Origin: Promethearchaeota archaeon | GTDB taxonomy: Archaea; Asgardarchaeota; Lokiarchaeia; Sigyniarchaeales; SOKP01 | DNA: 53,131 nucleotides | Direction of reading: 5' to 3' | NCBI GenBank assembly: GCA_018238625.1 | Contig: JABCSY010000015.1 | Span: forward strand, 1 to 53,131 | In this document: positions 43,916 through 51,952 of the stretch, one piece after another | How positions within the stretch are numbered: the first letter of the stretch is position 1 | Layout: every line of letters starts with the position of its first letter | Notes under the pieces: model-generated | What the model saw: only the letters and a program-made list of their open reading frames with translations | Told to the model about the DNA's origin: nothing | Databases searched by the model: none | Translations under genes and position numbers: made by a program

Positions 43916-45280
43916 TTAATCTCCCCATTGAACTAAGCGTCGCTCTCCTTCCAGCGTTTTAATGTGAGTAACGTCTTGCGATACTTCTAATGTACCAACA
44001 TATTTGCCTTGGTCGTCCCTTACTGCGAAATATCGAATGTTCGCAAATATATCGCCAAGTTGTATCCAAAATTCGGCTACGCTCTTTTCCCCGCTTTTAA
44101 ATTTCGTTACAATATCCTCTACAATATGCATTGATTTTGGGGGGTGGCATTTTTGGACCTTCCTCCCTATAACCGCTGGGCTCCTTGGAAATAGACGCTC
44201 GTCAGTTGCAGAATAATATTTTACTTCGTCGTTAACATCAACAAACGAGATATCAATAGGTAAATGTTTTAACATTAGGTTGATCTGCTTTAAAGTTAAC
44301 TTGCCAGTATCTAAATCAAACAAATTCGAGGATTCTAACTTGATTTCAGGGGCATGAACATCGCCAGGCGTTACTGGTTTCCATTTATCTCCAGGGCGCA
44401 CCCAAACATAACCAATCTCTTCTTCGCCGCGTTTAACACGAGCCCAATCTGATTCTTTAAATTTTTCAAGCGCCATCGGAAATAAAATGTGCTCTTCTTT
44501 GTAGATCATCTCATCCACTTTTTCTATGAGCTCTTCGATACTTTCAAGCTTATTTTCTTTAAAACCTGCTCGAATCTCGTCGTGAACTGCCCATATTACT
44601 TGAGGTGGTCCAGAAATGTCTAAATTTTCTAGTATTGGAAAAAGTTGATTCTCAATGCGAGTATAATGAATCTCTAATTTTGCGAGTTCTTTTAATAGTT
44701 CTAATTTATTCTCATCGGCAGCTGATCGTATTTTCTGAATTAAATCCATTGCTATCTTATTTTCTTCCATATAAGTGTGAATAGGATGTCCTGGAACCGT
44801 TTCTGGGCGCTCCTTTTCGTCCAGCATATCTTTAAATAATTCTACGTGGATATCGCATAGTTCAGTAATTTGATCTGCTTCCAGAATCCCCTCATCAATT
44901 AAGCTTTGTTCCATCTCACCTATTTCAGCTGAAGATACATCTACTAAAATGTCTTTAAACCGTTGTTTAAGGCCCTCGAGCTCCGCTCCCTTGTGCATGT
45001 CAATTACGAGTTCTTTTAATTGTTCTTTTCGTTGAGTTTTTAATTCCTCTATCTCTTCTGAAGTTTTACCCATCAATACTTCAATTACTTGGAGAATTTT
45101 GCTCAAATCAACGTCAATTAGTTTTGAAACGTCCTTTATTGTAGCGCTTTTTCCAATAGTTCTTCTTACTATTGGATTTTTAAGGCGCTTAATTTTCGGC
45201 GATAACTTAAGTAATTCGTTGTAGACGTGCGGAAACTGTTTAATTAAGGGTAATATCTTAGTTTTTTTATTTATATCCAT
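43916..45280 (-). CDS. DUF438 protein with DUF1858, hemerythrin and PAS domains
   Basis: A 454-residue cytosolic sensor-like protein. Residues about 8-75 are a DUF1858 module (LIKQFPHVYNELLKLSPKIKRLKNP). Residues about 85-165 are the DUF438 domain, whose conserved core reads KDILVDVSSAEIGEMEQ. A hemerythrin-like helical bundle follows (about 170-300), with the His/Glu set seen around HPIHTYMEENK, LEIHYTRIENQLFP, AVHDEIRAG and KEEHILFP. Residues about 325-450 are a PAS domain (INLMLKHLPIDISFVDVNDEVKYYS). Related proteins bind a di-iron site and sense oxygen or redox state, and the PAS may bind a small ligand. No kinase or output domain follows, so it may act by protein contact. Confidence 0.92.
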   Translation of the reverse strand: MDINKKTKILPLIKQFPHVYNELLKLSPKIKRLKNPIVRRTIGKSATIKDVSKLIDVDLSKILQVIEVLMGKTSEEIEELKTQRKEQLKELVIDMHKGAELEGLKQRFKDILVDVSSAEIGEMEQSLIDEGILEADQITELCDIHVELFKDMLDEKERPETVPGHPIHTYMEENKIAMDLIQKIRSAADENKLELLKELAKLEIHYTRIENQLFPILENLDISGPPQVIWAVHDEIRAGFKENKLESIEELIEKVDEMIYKEEHILFPMALEKFKESDWARVKRGEEEIGYVWVRPGDKWKPVTPGDVHAPEIKLESSNLFDLDTGKLTLKQINLMLKHLPIDISFVDVNDEVKYYSATDERLFPRSPAVIGRKVQKCHPPKSMHIVEDIVTKFKSGEKSVAEFWIQLGDIFANIRYFAVRDDQGKYVGTLEVSQDVTHIKTLEGERRLVQWGD

Positions 45281-45416
45281 ATTATTACTACCTTTGTGTA
45301 AATAATTGCTCTAAGCTATATCAACACAATATTCAATTTAATTTTTTTTGTTAACATGTTCTTTTGAAAAATCGATAAAATAATATATAAAAGTTTTGTT
45401 TTTAATTGGATTCAAA

Positions 45417-46250
45417 TTAACCTAAGATAATTTTATAGAGCTCTTTAGCGAATTGTGGCTGAAATTTTAATAATTTATTGGAATCCAAGGTTAAAATTCT
45501 GAATTTTACAAAGATTTCGTTGCTAAAGTCTAAAACATGAAAGTGTGGTTGAAAACCAAAGATTTCTCCGTATTTATCGCATAAGCTGTTAAATTGATCT
45601 ACCTTGATACGGAATTCTCCGAACGGAACTCGCATATTGAAAGTGTAAGAATGTATTATCTTTTTACGGCCTTCAGAAAACGAGTTAAAAAAGGTTTTGA
45701 TATCATTCTCTTCTTGTTTTCTAATAACCTCGCTATAAGCATCAATGTCTAATCGAGCGTTGCCAACGTCTTGCGGAGCTCGAATTTGCCTTTTGAAGTG
45801 AAAATATTTCTTTCTTGATTTGGGTTTTATCGTATAGTTTAACACTATTGAGGAAACAACATCAGAATTGGAGATTTCTACGATAATGTGGTCAAACGTC
45901 TCAATAACGACTTTTGTAAGCGTAATAGACTTAATTACGCCCTTATAACCTGAAATTTTAACTACATCGCCAACATCAATAGGATCTATTATCCATAATA
46001 GTACCCCTGCTACAAAATTAGAAAAAATTCCGCTTGTTATGAACGCTAAAGCTGTGCTTAATGCACCCGTTACTATTGCGGTGGTTTCGGGAGGGAGCGT
46101 TGCGAACGATGGAAATCCGTTTATTACAAAGTAAAGTAGGGTTAATATCGATGCTATTCTAATTACAAATATTAAATTATTTTTTTTTACTATAGGGATT
46201 TTCACTATTCGACTAAATAAATACGGTAAAAGCTTGTTAACAATAACCAA
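45417..46250 (-). CDS. MscS-family mechanosensitive channel (copy 2), 5' end uncertain
   Basis: An MscS-type small-conductance channel. The pore helix and beta domain are visible: TALAFITSGIFSNFVAGVLLWIIDPIDVGDVVKISGYKGVIKSITLTKVVI. The C-terminal cytosolic alpha/beta domain covers the last 150 residues. The first standard start is TTG at 46250, but the open frame continues upstream for about 21 codons to 46313 and encodes SSIFNSDPEALVFVFIIVIS, which completes the first membrane helix. The only codon behind the SD GAGGGTG is an ATA at 46311-46313. So the annotated start is probably too late or the sequence has an indel. It follows another MscS gene. Confidence 0.85.
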   Translation of the reverse strand: MVIVNKLLPYLFSRIVKIPIVKKNNLIFVIRIASILTLLYFVINGFPSFATLPPETTAIVTGALSTALAFITSGIFSNFVAGVLLWIIDPIDVGDVVKISGYKGVIKSITLTKVVIETFDHIIVEISNSDVVSSIVLNYTIKPKSRKKYFHFKRQIRAPQDVGNARLDIDAYSEVIRKQEENDIKTFFNSFSEGRKKIIHSYTFNMRVPFGEFRIKVDQFNSLCDKYGEIFGFQPHFHVLDFSNEIFVKFRILTLDSNKLLKFQPQFAKELYKIILG

Positions 46251-46309
46251 TGAAATGACAATAATAAAAACAAAAACAAGCGCTTCAGGATCACTATTAA
46301 AGATTGAGC

Positions 46310-47314
46310 TTATTTTTCATCACCCTCGTCTTCTAATTTTAAAGCAGCAAGACTTTCTTGGTATTTATCCCAACCCTTATAAATTCTATCGGGATATAAA
46401 GCAAAGAGAATGTCTCTAAGAAAAGAATCCAAGTAATTCAAAATAATTACCGGATTCTCTGACTTCACATGCAATCTAACCCGAACACGTCCAAATCGCG
46501 TGGTGTCAACAGTATAATCGGGTTTGATGCCGAATATTGGTTCATAAGCGTTAAATACATTCAGTAGTATCTCATCGAGCTTTATTGGGTCTAAGGACCC
46601 TAAAATTTCTAGTTTTTTAGTGTATGTAGTTGTTTTAATCTGCGCCGATAAGACCTTATTTATCATCTTAACATAAACTTTATAGTGCTTACTTTTATGA
46701 AATTCTTCTTTCTTTAACGGTTCGAATATTTTAAACTTATCGTGAGTGAATTTCACTATAGTAGAACCGTAAACGCTACTGTTTGGAATCTTAATCTCAA
46801 CTCCGTCAAACTCCTGTATTTTAGTATAATTTAAATTGGTTTCTCTTACAATTCCTTGTATACCGTTGGTTTCTATCAAATCCCCTATTTCAAATTTCCC
46901 TGACGATAACAAAAGCGCTCCTGAAGCCATATTATTAATGATATTTTTAAAATTTAACGATACAGCAACTATTAAAAATGGAACTATTGCGAAAAATAAA
47001 GTATGTTCAATAACATACAATAACCAAAATAAGAAAATGCTCCATATAATAGATACAGTAATTGAAACAACAGTCCTATAAGAGTGTTTTTTGAATAAAT
47101 AAGCAGCAAAGCTATTTAATGGTTTGCGTACGATGTAAATGATTATATTTATTACAATCAAGTTTTTTACAGATTGCTCCCAAGGTGAAAGATAAAGAAC
47201 CCATAATGCGATGATAACGAGTACTAAATAAATGAGGAAGTAGAATTTTTTTTTCATAATTTTATATTTTGATGGTTTATTTATAAAACTGTTGTAAAAC
47301 TCCATAAACATCAA
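46310..47314 (-). CDS. MscS-family mechanosensitive channel (copy 1)
   Basis: A 334-residue MscS-type channel. Helices at about 24-45, 50-70, 80-95 and 100-120 are followed by the pore helix region (LNFKNIINNMASGALLL) and the conserved FEIGDLIETNGIQGIVRETNLNYTKIQEFDGVEIKIPNSSV beta domain. These channels open under membrane tension and release solutes at osmotic downshock. The stop TAA overlaps the presumed start region of the second MscS gene. The two copies are distant paralogues and may form separate channels or a heteromeric one. Confidence 0.93.
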   Translation of the reverse strand: MMFMEFYNSFINKPSKYKIMKKKFYFLIYLVLVIIALWVLYLSPWEQSVKNLIVINIIIYIVRKPLNSFAAYLFKKHSYRTVVSITVSIIWSIFLFWLLYVIEHTLFFAIVPFLIVAVSLNFKNIINNMASGALLLSSGKFEIGDLIETNGIQGIVRETNLNYTKIQEFDGVEIKIPNSSVYGSTIVKFTHDKFKIFEPLKKEEFHKSKHYKVYVKMINKVLSAQIKTTTYTKKLEILGSLDPIKLDEILLNVFNAYEPIFGIKPDYTVDTTRFGRVRVRLHVKSENPVIILNYLDSFLRDILFALYPDRIYKGWDKYQESLAALKLEDEGDEK

Positions 47315-47456
47315 TGTGAAGTAATTAGAACCTAAAACAACGATACTTAAGCTTTTTTTGGGGGGATTATTTTTAATAAACTATTTATGTCAAATTAACC
47401 TAAATTTTATTTAGCGACAAAATACATTTCTGTAAAAATGTGAGGTATGCGAAAAA

Positions 47457-47933
47457 ATGATGTATAATAATATGGAAGATTTACCGCCTGAATACGAAAA
47501 AGACCTAAACATATTGGAAAACCAAATTACAGAATTATTTACTCTTCTAGAAAAAAAAGAAATACAATTATATCAATTAAAAGACGAGAACGAAGAATTA
47601 AGAACTCGAATTAAGAACCTACAGCAACAATTAAATCCACCTCAACAACAATTAAATCCACCTCAACAACAATTAAATCTACCTCAACAACAATTAAGTC
47701 CACCTCAACCTACAAATCAACAAATGGATACAATTAGAGTACCTAATCAGCAAATATCTCTAACAACCTCACCTAGCACCATTGTTTCTACTAATAAAAG
47801 AAAATGTCCTAAATGCGGAGCAATGGGTTTCGCCATCAAAGAAGTTAATGACAAAACGCGTTTGATTAGCTACGTGCCAAGAAGAATTTACGCGAAGAAA
47901 CGCGTCTGCACTAAGTGTAGGTATGAGTTCTAA
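47457..47933 (+). CDS. Coiled-coil/zinc-ribbon protein with QQLNPPQ repeats
   Basis: A 158-residue protein. Residues about 10-55 are a coiled coil (ENQITELFTLLEKKEIQLYQLKDENEEL). Residues 56-83 are four 7-residue repeats of the QQLNPPQ type. The C-terminal 40 residues are a zinc ribbon: CPKCGAMG then CTKCRYEF. It resembles small archaeal coiled-coil plus zinc-ribbon proteins of unknown role. The ATG codons at 47457, 47460 and 47472 are all in frame, so the start is uncertain by a few residues. The repeats could act as a flexible spacer. Confidence 0.8.
   Translation: MMYNNMEDLPPEYEKDLNILENQITELFTLLEKKEIQLYQLKDENEELRTRIKNLQQQLNPPQQQLNPPQQQLNLPQQQLSPPQPTNQQMDTIRVPNQQISLTTSPSTIVSTNKRKCPKCGAMGFAIKEVNDKTRLISYVPRRIYAKKRVCTKCRYEF
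47622..47705 (+). repeat. Four 21-bp coding repeats
   Basis: Four tandem 21-bp units with the core CAACAACAATTAAATCC, beginning at 47622, 47643, 47664 and 47685. Units 2 to 4 differ from each other by single bases only. Each codes one QQLNPPQ heptad. The near identity suggests replication slippage and length variation between strains. Confidence 0.9.
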
Positions 47934-47942
47934 ATCGTACAA

Positions 47943-48659
47943 TTAAATTCTGTTTTTCCACCAATAGGGAGCATTCATCGAGATAAATCGATCTTTAACA
48001 AACAGCTTAATTTTATTTTCGGTTAAAGTGAATGCGATCCCACCTAAAAAGGGAACCCATTCCACATCAGGAGGTATTCCAAACCATCCGAATCGTAATG
48101 CCATTAAAAAAACATCGTGTGTTATGTGAATGTCGATTCCTTTTTCTGGAGCATCGTTGATACCGTTCCAAATAATTTCTGCCGCCTTTTGACAGTACAT
48201 TTGAAGTGGAGATATTAAATCTGGAGAATAGAGGCCGACAGCCCAACGAAACATAAAATCAAGATGAGAATTTTTCATATTAATATCTTGGAAAAATTTT
48301 GGAGCAGTCCCCGCAAAAAATAACGGCGTAAGTACCCCTTTTATCTCGCCATTTCCTCCAGTCTCTTCGAATCCAGTTAAAATATCTTTTGCCGTTTCTT
48401 GACAGCGGCCTACAGGGCTATGGTATAGCCTGATTGCTCGCTCATTAGGTAATTTTTGACCAAATATCTTAGCTACTTGATGTCCTTGAGGTGTTAACCT
48501 TAGTTCATGCATTTTCACTAATTCAGTAGGATCGTTTCTGTGGGAATGTCGCAGAATTAAAATTATCTTCGAATCTACTGGAAATTTTTTGAGAGCTTTA
48601 ACGATATTACGAGCCTGTACGGTCCATTCAGCGCTTTCCCAAATGTCTTCTTTACACAT
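47943..48659 (-). CDS. Histidine phosphatase (phosphoglycerate mutase-like) family protein
   Basis: A 238-residue protein of the histidine phosphatase superfamily. The RHSHR motif carries the phospho-accepting H38 (the classic motif is RHG), with R37 and R41 beside it. R85 in HSPVGRCQETA and H181 in HITHDV complete the catalytic set. Ser-His replaces the usual Gly after RH, which is unusual. The family covers phosphoglycerate mutases, acid phosphatases and sugar phosphatases; the exact substrate is unknown. It lies convergent with the zinc-ribbon gene (9 bases between stops) and downstream of the Rab-like gene. Confidence 0.85.
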   Translation of the reverse strand: MCKEDIWESAEWTVQARNIVKALKKFPVDSKIILILRHSHRNDPTELVKMHELRLTPQGHQVAKIFGQKLPNERAIRLYHSPVGRCQETAKDILTGFEETGGNGEIKGVLTPLFFAGTAPKFFQDINMKNSHLDFMFRWAVGLYSPDLISPLQMYCQKAAEIIWNGINDAPEKGIDIHITHDVFLMALRFGWFGIPPDVEWVPFLGGIAFTLTENKIKLFVKDRFISMNAPYWWKNRI

Positions 48660-48728
48660 CTTACATAGTTAAAAATTATAAAATTAAAAAAGTTATTTCA
48701 TGCTTAGAAGAAAAATAGAGATTAGATT

Positions 48729-49268
48729 CTATTTTATATTGCCATAAATCAACATTTTGTCAATTATAGTTTGAAATAGCAAATCCACATTTTCTCCGGT
48801 TTTCGAAGAACATTCGATGTAATCAAATTCTTCTCGCACTGTAAGCATATCTTCAACATCCTTCTTGCTCAAAGATCGTTTTTCTTCTAGATCTAATTTT
48901 CCACCAACTACAATTAATGGAAATTTTGGGTCACGATCGTTCAGTCCTTCGTCAAACGTCAAAAGCCATTTATCTATATTCGTAATACTATCTCTATTAG
49001 AAATGTCGCACATAAAAATAGCTGCAGAAGATCCTTTAGCATAGCTAGGTAAAAGAGATCTAAACCTTTCCTCTCCGGCAAAATCCCATATTTGAAGTGT
49101 TATTCTCATAGTTTCCGTTTCTATGAATTTCATCAAAATAGCCGCTCCTAAAGTTGACTTTAGGTCATGATCAAATTTAGCAGTAATATAACGGTTGATC
49201 AATGTTGATTTACCAACACTTGAATCTCCAAATACACACATTTTAAACGCAAGATTAAGTTTTTCCAT
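48729..49268 (-). CDS. Ras/Rab-like small GTPase with variant G4 motif
   Basis: A 179-residue small GTPase. It has the P-loop GDSSVGKS (14-21), switch I STLG (T39), G3 WDFAGEE (61-67) and G5 ECSSKTGE (152-159). The G4 motif, normally NKxD, reads GKLD (123-126), so the guanine-contacting Asn is replaced by Gly; D126 is kept. Switch II AGEE replaces the usual AGQE, with Glu in place of the catalytic Gln. The C-terminus (KMLIYGNIK) has no prenylation cysteine. Such proteins are characteristic of Asgard archaea. It may have weak hydrolysis or altered nucleotide preference. No cognate GAP or GEF is adjacent, but it lies 69 bases upstream of the histidine phosphatase gene. Confidence 0.93.
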   Translation of the reverse strand: MEKLNLAFKMCVFGDSSVGKSTLINRYITAKFDHDLKSTLGAAILMKFIETETMRITLQIWDFAGEERFRSLLPSYAKGSSAAIFMCDISNRDSITNIDKWLLTFDEGLNDRDPKFPLIVVGGKLDLEEKRSLSKKDVEDMLTVREEFDYIECSSKTGENVDLLFQTIIDKMLIYGNIK

Positions 49269-49514
49269 GAGTCAAATTCTCCACTTAAGGTCTGAATTAA
49301 CGCTGTAAGTTAATAAAAAATTTGTTAAATACTATTCTTATACCAAAGAGAAAGCAAGTATTATATACTTCTTCCGTATTCAATTAAAGATATATGAATT
49401 TAAAAAATTTACTACTTTGGCATTAAAATTGAGATTATTCTAAAGTTGAATAGAATTAAAAGATTTCTAGGTTGAAATTGTACCAGAGTTAAACATATGC
49501 TCCAATAAAAAATT

Positions 49515-50192
49515 CTAAAGATATGGTTGGTCTTTTATTTTTTTGCGAGCTCCGAATTTTTTTGCTTGGAAATTCCAACCTAGATTCCCCATTTTTGTAT
49601 ACAGGCTAATTGGCATGAACTTTTTTCCTACAAGCTCTATAGCTTCTTCTGGAATATTTTCTCCTTCAGATAAAGCTTGCGCTGCCATATCAAATCCTTT
49701 TTTAATATTTCGCACCATTCCTCCGCTTTCTTCTAAGGATTTACGCCCAAATACACCACCCATTCCAAGCATTAAAGCTCCTTTCCATTCAAATCCGACT
49801 TCACGAGCAAATATTTTACAAATCGATCCTGCAACATTATTATGTTGGGTTTCTGGAAAACCACAATTGATTATCGCGACAAATCCTTGTTTTTTCGGAT
49901 TGCTCATTGATTGTCTGTTCTCTGCAATGAGTTCCAACGCTTTAATGACCCCAGCAGGCAAACAATCGATGTAAAGAGGGAACGCTAAAATTATGAGATC
50001 AGCATCTTCCACCTTAGAAAGTAGTTTTTCCTGTCCATCTTCTTTCTTAACGAGTTTATAAAGATATTCCGTATCTACAGATAACCCTAATTCTTCTAAC
50101 CTTAAGGTAAAAGAGTTTCCAAGAGAAACAGAAGTGCTTAAGGAGCCCTTAGGACTACCAACAAGTAATAAAGCGTTTTCATATTTTTTCAT
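49515..50192 (-). CDS. NAD(P)H/FMN oxidoreductase, flavodoxin fold
   Basis: A 225-residue flavodoxin-fold protein. LLLVGSPKGSLSTSVSLGNSF is the FMN phosphate-binding loop, and DADLIILAFPLYIDCLPAGVIKALELI is the next FMN-contact region, typical of NADPH-dependent FMN reductase/flavodoxin_2 proteins. Its ATG overlaps the stop of the previous gene as ATGA, and GAGGTGAT sits about 5 bases before it. The two genes are translationally coupled and related in fold, so they may work together in redox transfer. The C-terminal 60 residues (ELVGKKFMPISLYTKMGNLGWN) are an extension beyond the core fold. Confidence 0.88.
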   Translation of the reverse strand: MKKYENALLLVGSPKGSLSTSVSLGNSFTLRLEELGLSVDTEYLYKLVKKEDGQEKLLSKVEDADLIILAFPLYIDCLPAGVIKALELIAENRQSMSNPKKQGFVAIINCGFPETQHNNVAGSICKIFAREVGFEWKGALMLGMGGVFGRKSLEESGGMVRNIKKGFDMAAQALSEGENIPEEAIELVGKKFMPISLYTKMGNLGWNFQAKKFGARKKIKDQPYL

Positions 50193-50764
50193 AATATCAC
50201 CTCAACCTCCATTAGTGCTTTGTTGAAATTATTACTAAATTCTACCACATCTTCGCCATTTAAGTAAATTATAGCTCGCTGAAAGGGACTCCACATATTA
50301 ATAGCATTTCGAGCGACTAAAGATTTAAATACTTCTTCCTTTTCCGTATCGTGTTTGTCTAGAAGTCCTATACTTAGTAATGATTGCTGTTTTTCGTATC
50401 TCTTTGAGTGATGAACCTCTCCATTAACTTTCGTAAAATAAGGTAAAACTCGAGAGATTTGACGATCCAACGCCTTCTTCAGAATTGACGAGTAACCCCC
50501 AAAAACTATTGGAGTAATGTATATTATAAGATCGCTGTGAACCATTTCCCTTACAATGGTTTCTACATAATCCTTAATTACGCATTCACCGGGCGTTTGA
50601 ACCCAACATCCAAAACAACCAGTACAATAAGCAATTTTTTTATCTTCAAGAACTATTGAAGTCGCATCCCAATTTAACTTTTTAAGTTCTTTTAACATTA
50701 TTTCGTGAATCTTCGCCGATTCACTGTCGTCTGATTTACTTCCAATTAAAATTGACGCTTTCAT
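50189..50764 (-). CDS. Iron-sulfur flavoprotein-like flavodoxin-fold reductase
   Basis: A protein of about 191 residues (ATG at 50764, MKASILIGSKSDDSES). The FMN loop is ILIGSKSDDSESAK. A cysteine cluster follows, CTGCFGCWVQTPGECVIKD, in the style of iron-sulfur flavoproteins of methanogens, which bind FMN plus a [4Fe-4S] cluster, though exact spacing differs. YITPIVFGGYSSILKKALDR is the second FMN-contact segment. It is first in a two-gene unit with the FMN reductase downstream. The open frame extends upstream to a TTG at 50779, but the ATG is preferred. Confidence 0.88.
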   Translation of the reverse strand: MKASILIGSKSDDSESAKIHEIMLKELKKLNWDATSIVLEDKKIAYCTGCFGCWVQTPGECVIKDYVETIVREMVHSDLIIYITPIVFGGYSSILKKALDRQISRVLPYFTKVNGEVHHSKRYEKQQSLLSIGLLDKHDTEKEEVFKSLVARNAINMWSPFQRAIIYLNGEDVVEFSNNFNKALMEVEVIL

Positions 50765-50779
50765 TTTAGTTGTCAACAA

Positions 50780-51144
50780 GATTTATTTTTGATTTATTTT
50801 AAATTTTATTTGATAATTGAAATCTATAATTTCTCAATTAATTTAAAAAAAGTGTAGACCAGTATTTATTTTATTTTTTTCCATCTTATCTATTTTATGT
50901 AATTTTAATTAAATAGTACTTGTCACTTAATAGTCTTATTTCATTTTTTGCAGACGTTAGTAATTAAGAGGCCTATATAACAATTACTAGCATATTTAAT
51001 TGGTTTATTAAAGTTCGAATGATCATTTTACCCCCAAATTTAACAAAAACGATGGTTTTTGGTGGTAAAAGGTTTAATAACAAAGAAGGTAGTTTTAATA
51101 TCAAAATTAAATTTTGAATCTTACTATAAAGGGTGTGAAATTAA
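50780..51144. other. 365-base intergenic region between divergent genes
   Basis: No coding sequence is apparent. It is AT rich with T and A runs. The main visible structure is the inverted repeat at 51026-51070, which lies 75 bases ahead of the 7-TM gene. Promoter-like TATA stretches occur in several places (for example 50850-50870), but none is convincing. Confidence 0.6.
51026..51070 (+). promoter_or_regulatory. Inverted repeat in the leader of the 7-TM gene
   Basis: The inner stem is CAAAAAC / GTTTTTG around GATG (51044-51061). The outer stem is TTTTACC (51026-51032) against GGTAAAA (51064-51070). It may be a regulator's operator, an RNA element, or a chance feature of AT-rich DNA. The adjacent CCCCC run lies on the left arm. 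Confidence 0.4.
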
Positions 51145-51885
51145 ATGGCTCTTCCGAATATTGATATATTGAATGGCATTACCGGTCTAGAAATTATTCT
51201 TAGTGGTTATATATTAGGGCTTATCCTCATTTTCAAGCATGCAAGAAAAGCACCAAACAAAAAAGTTAAAAAAAACATTATGTTAAGCGGAATTGGTTTG
51301 ATCGCACTTTTTCAAGCGTGGTTTGGCGTCTCAGCAAGTTTTTCATTAATGATATTAGGATTTCCCCCATTAGGGTACCCAGATGGTGACCCAAATATTG
51401 GAGTTCTTGCATATGCATGGGGACCTGCTTTAGGAATACCTATTTGGGCGTATATCTCTTCGGATTTATACAAAGATGGGCGGTACAAAATCCCTATTAC
51501 GGGTATATTTGTAATACTGAGTTCTATATTTGCTTTTTTGATCTATACTTTCCCTTCAGTTTCTACTAAATGGAATGCATCACCAGGTGGTTTACCTGAA
51601 ACAGGGATTAGAGGTGCAGCAATGATAATGTTGGGACTGATGTTGGTTATTATGATGATATTTCTAGGACCTACTATTATTATGTCTGGGTTAAAACTGG
51701 ATGACAAAAGTGCTAAATTTAGGAGATTGTTGTTGGGTATAGGGATAACAATGGGAGCCTTTTTTGGAATTATTGATGCAGCATTAGGTATAGAAGAAAT
51801 TGGTTTGATAGGTTTAGCTATTGTTAAAGCCGGTATTTTTACGTCAATATTTCTAATTTATGAAGGAATAGACAAGGGAACATAA
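51145..51885 (+). CDS. 7-TM membrane protein of unknown function
   Basis: A 246-residue protein with seven helices: about residues 14-33, 44-72, 86-104, 114-136, 153-180, 192-212 and 217-238. Between helices 2 and 3 is a glycine/proline-rich outer loop (FPPLGYPDGDPNIG). No motif of a known transporter or enzyme is visible. It is followed after 67 bases by a HAMP-TPR-VWA membrane protein in the same direction, so it may be the sensory or anchoring partner of that gene. It may be related to the 7-TM genes at 13371-14667, but only in topology. Confidence 0.78.
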   Translation: MALPNIDILNGITGLEIILSGYILGLILIFKHARKAPNKKVKKNIMLSGIGLIALFQAWFGVSASFSLMILGFPPLGYPDGDPNIGVLAYAWGPALGIPIWAYISSDLYKDGRYKIPITGIFVILSSIFAFLIYTFPSVSTKWNASPGGLPETGIRGAAMIMLGLMLVIMMIFLGPTIIMSGLKLDDKSAKFRRLLLGIGITMGAFFGIIDAALGIEEIGLIGLAIVKAGIFTSIFLIYEGIDKGT

Positions 51886-51952
51886 AATAAATCAAATTTC
51901 AAAATAAATTATATAATTAATGGATATAAAAAACGAGAAAGGGAAGAATAAG

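Noticed and set aside
51010..51022. GTTCGAAT-like box resembling a tRNA T-loop
   Set aside because: No acceptor stem, anticodon arm or CCA-side sequence can be folded around it, so it is not a tRNA.
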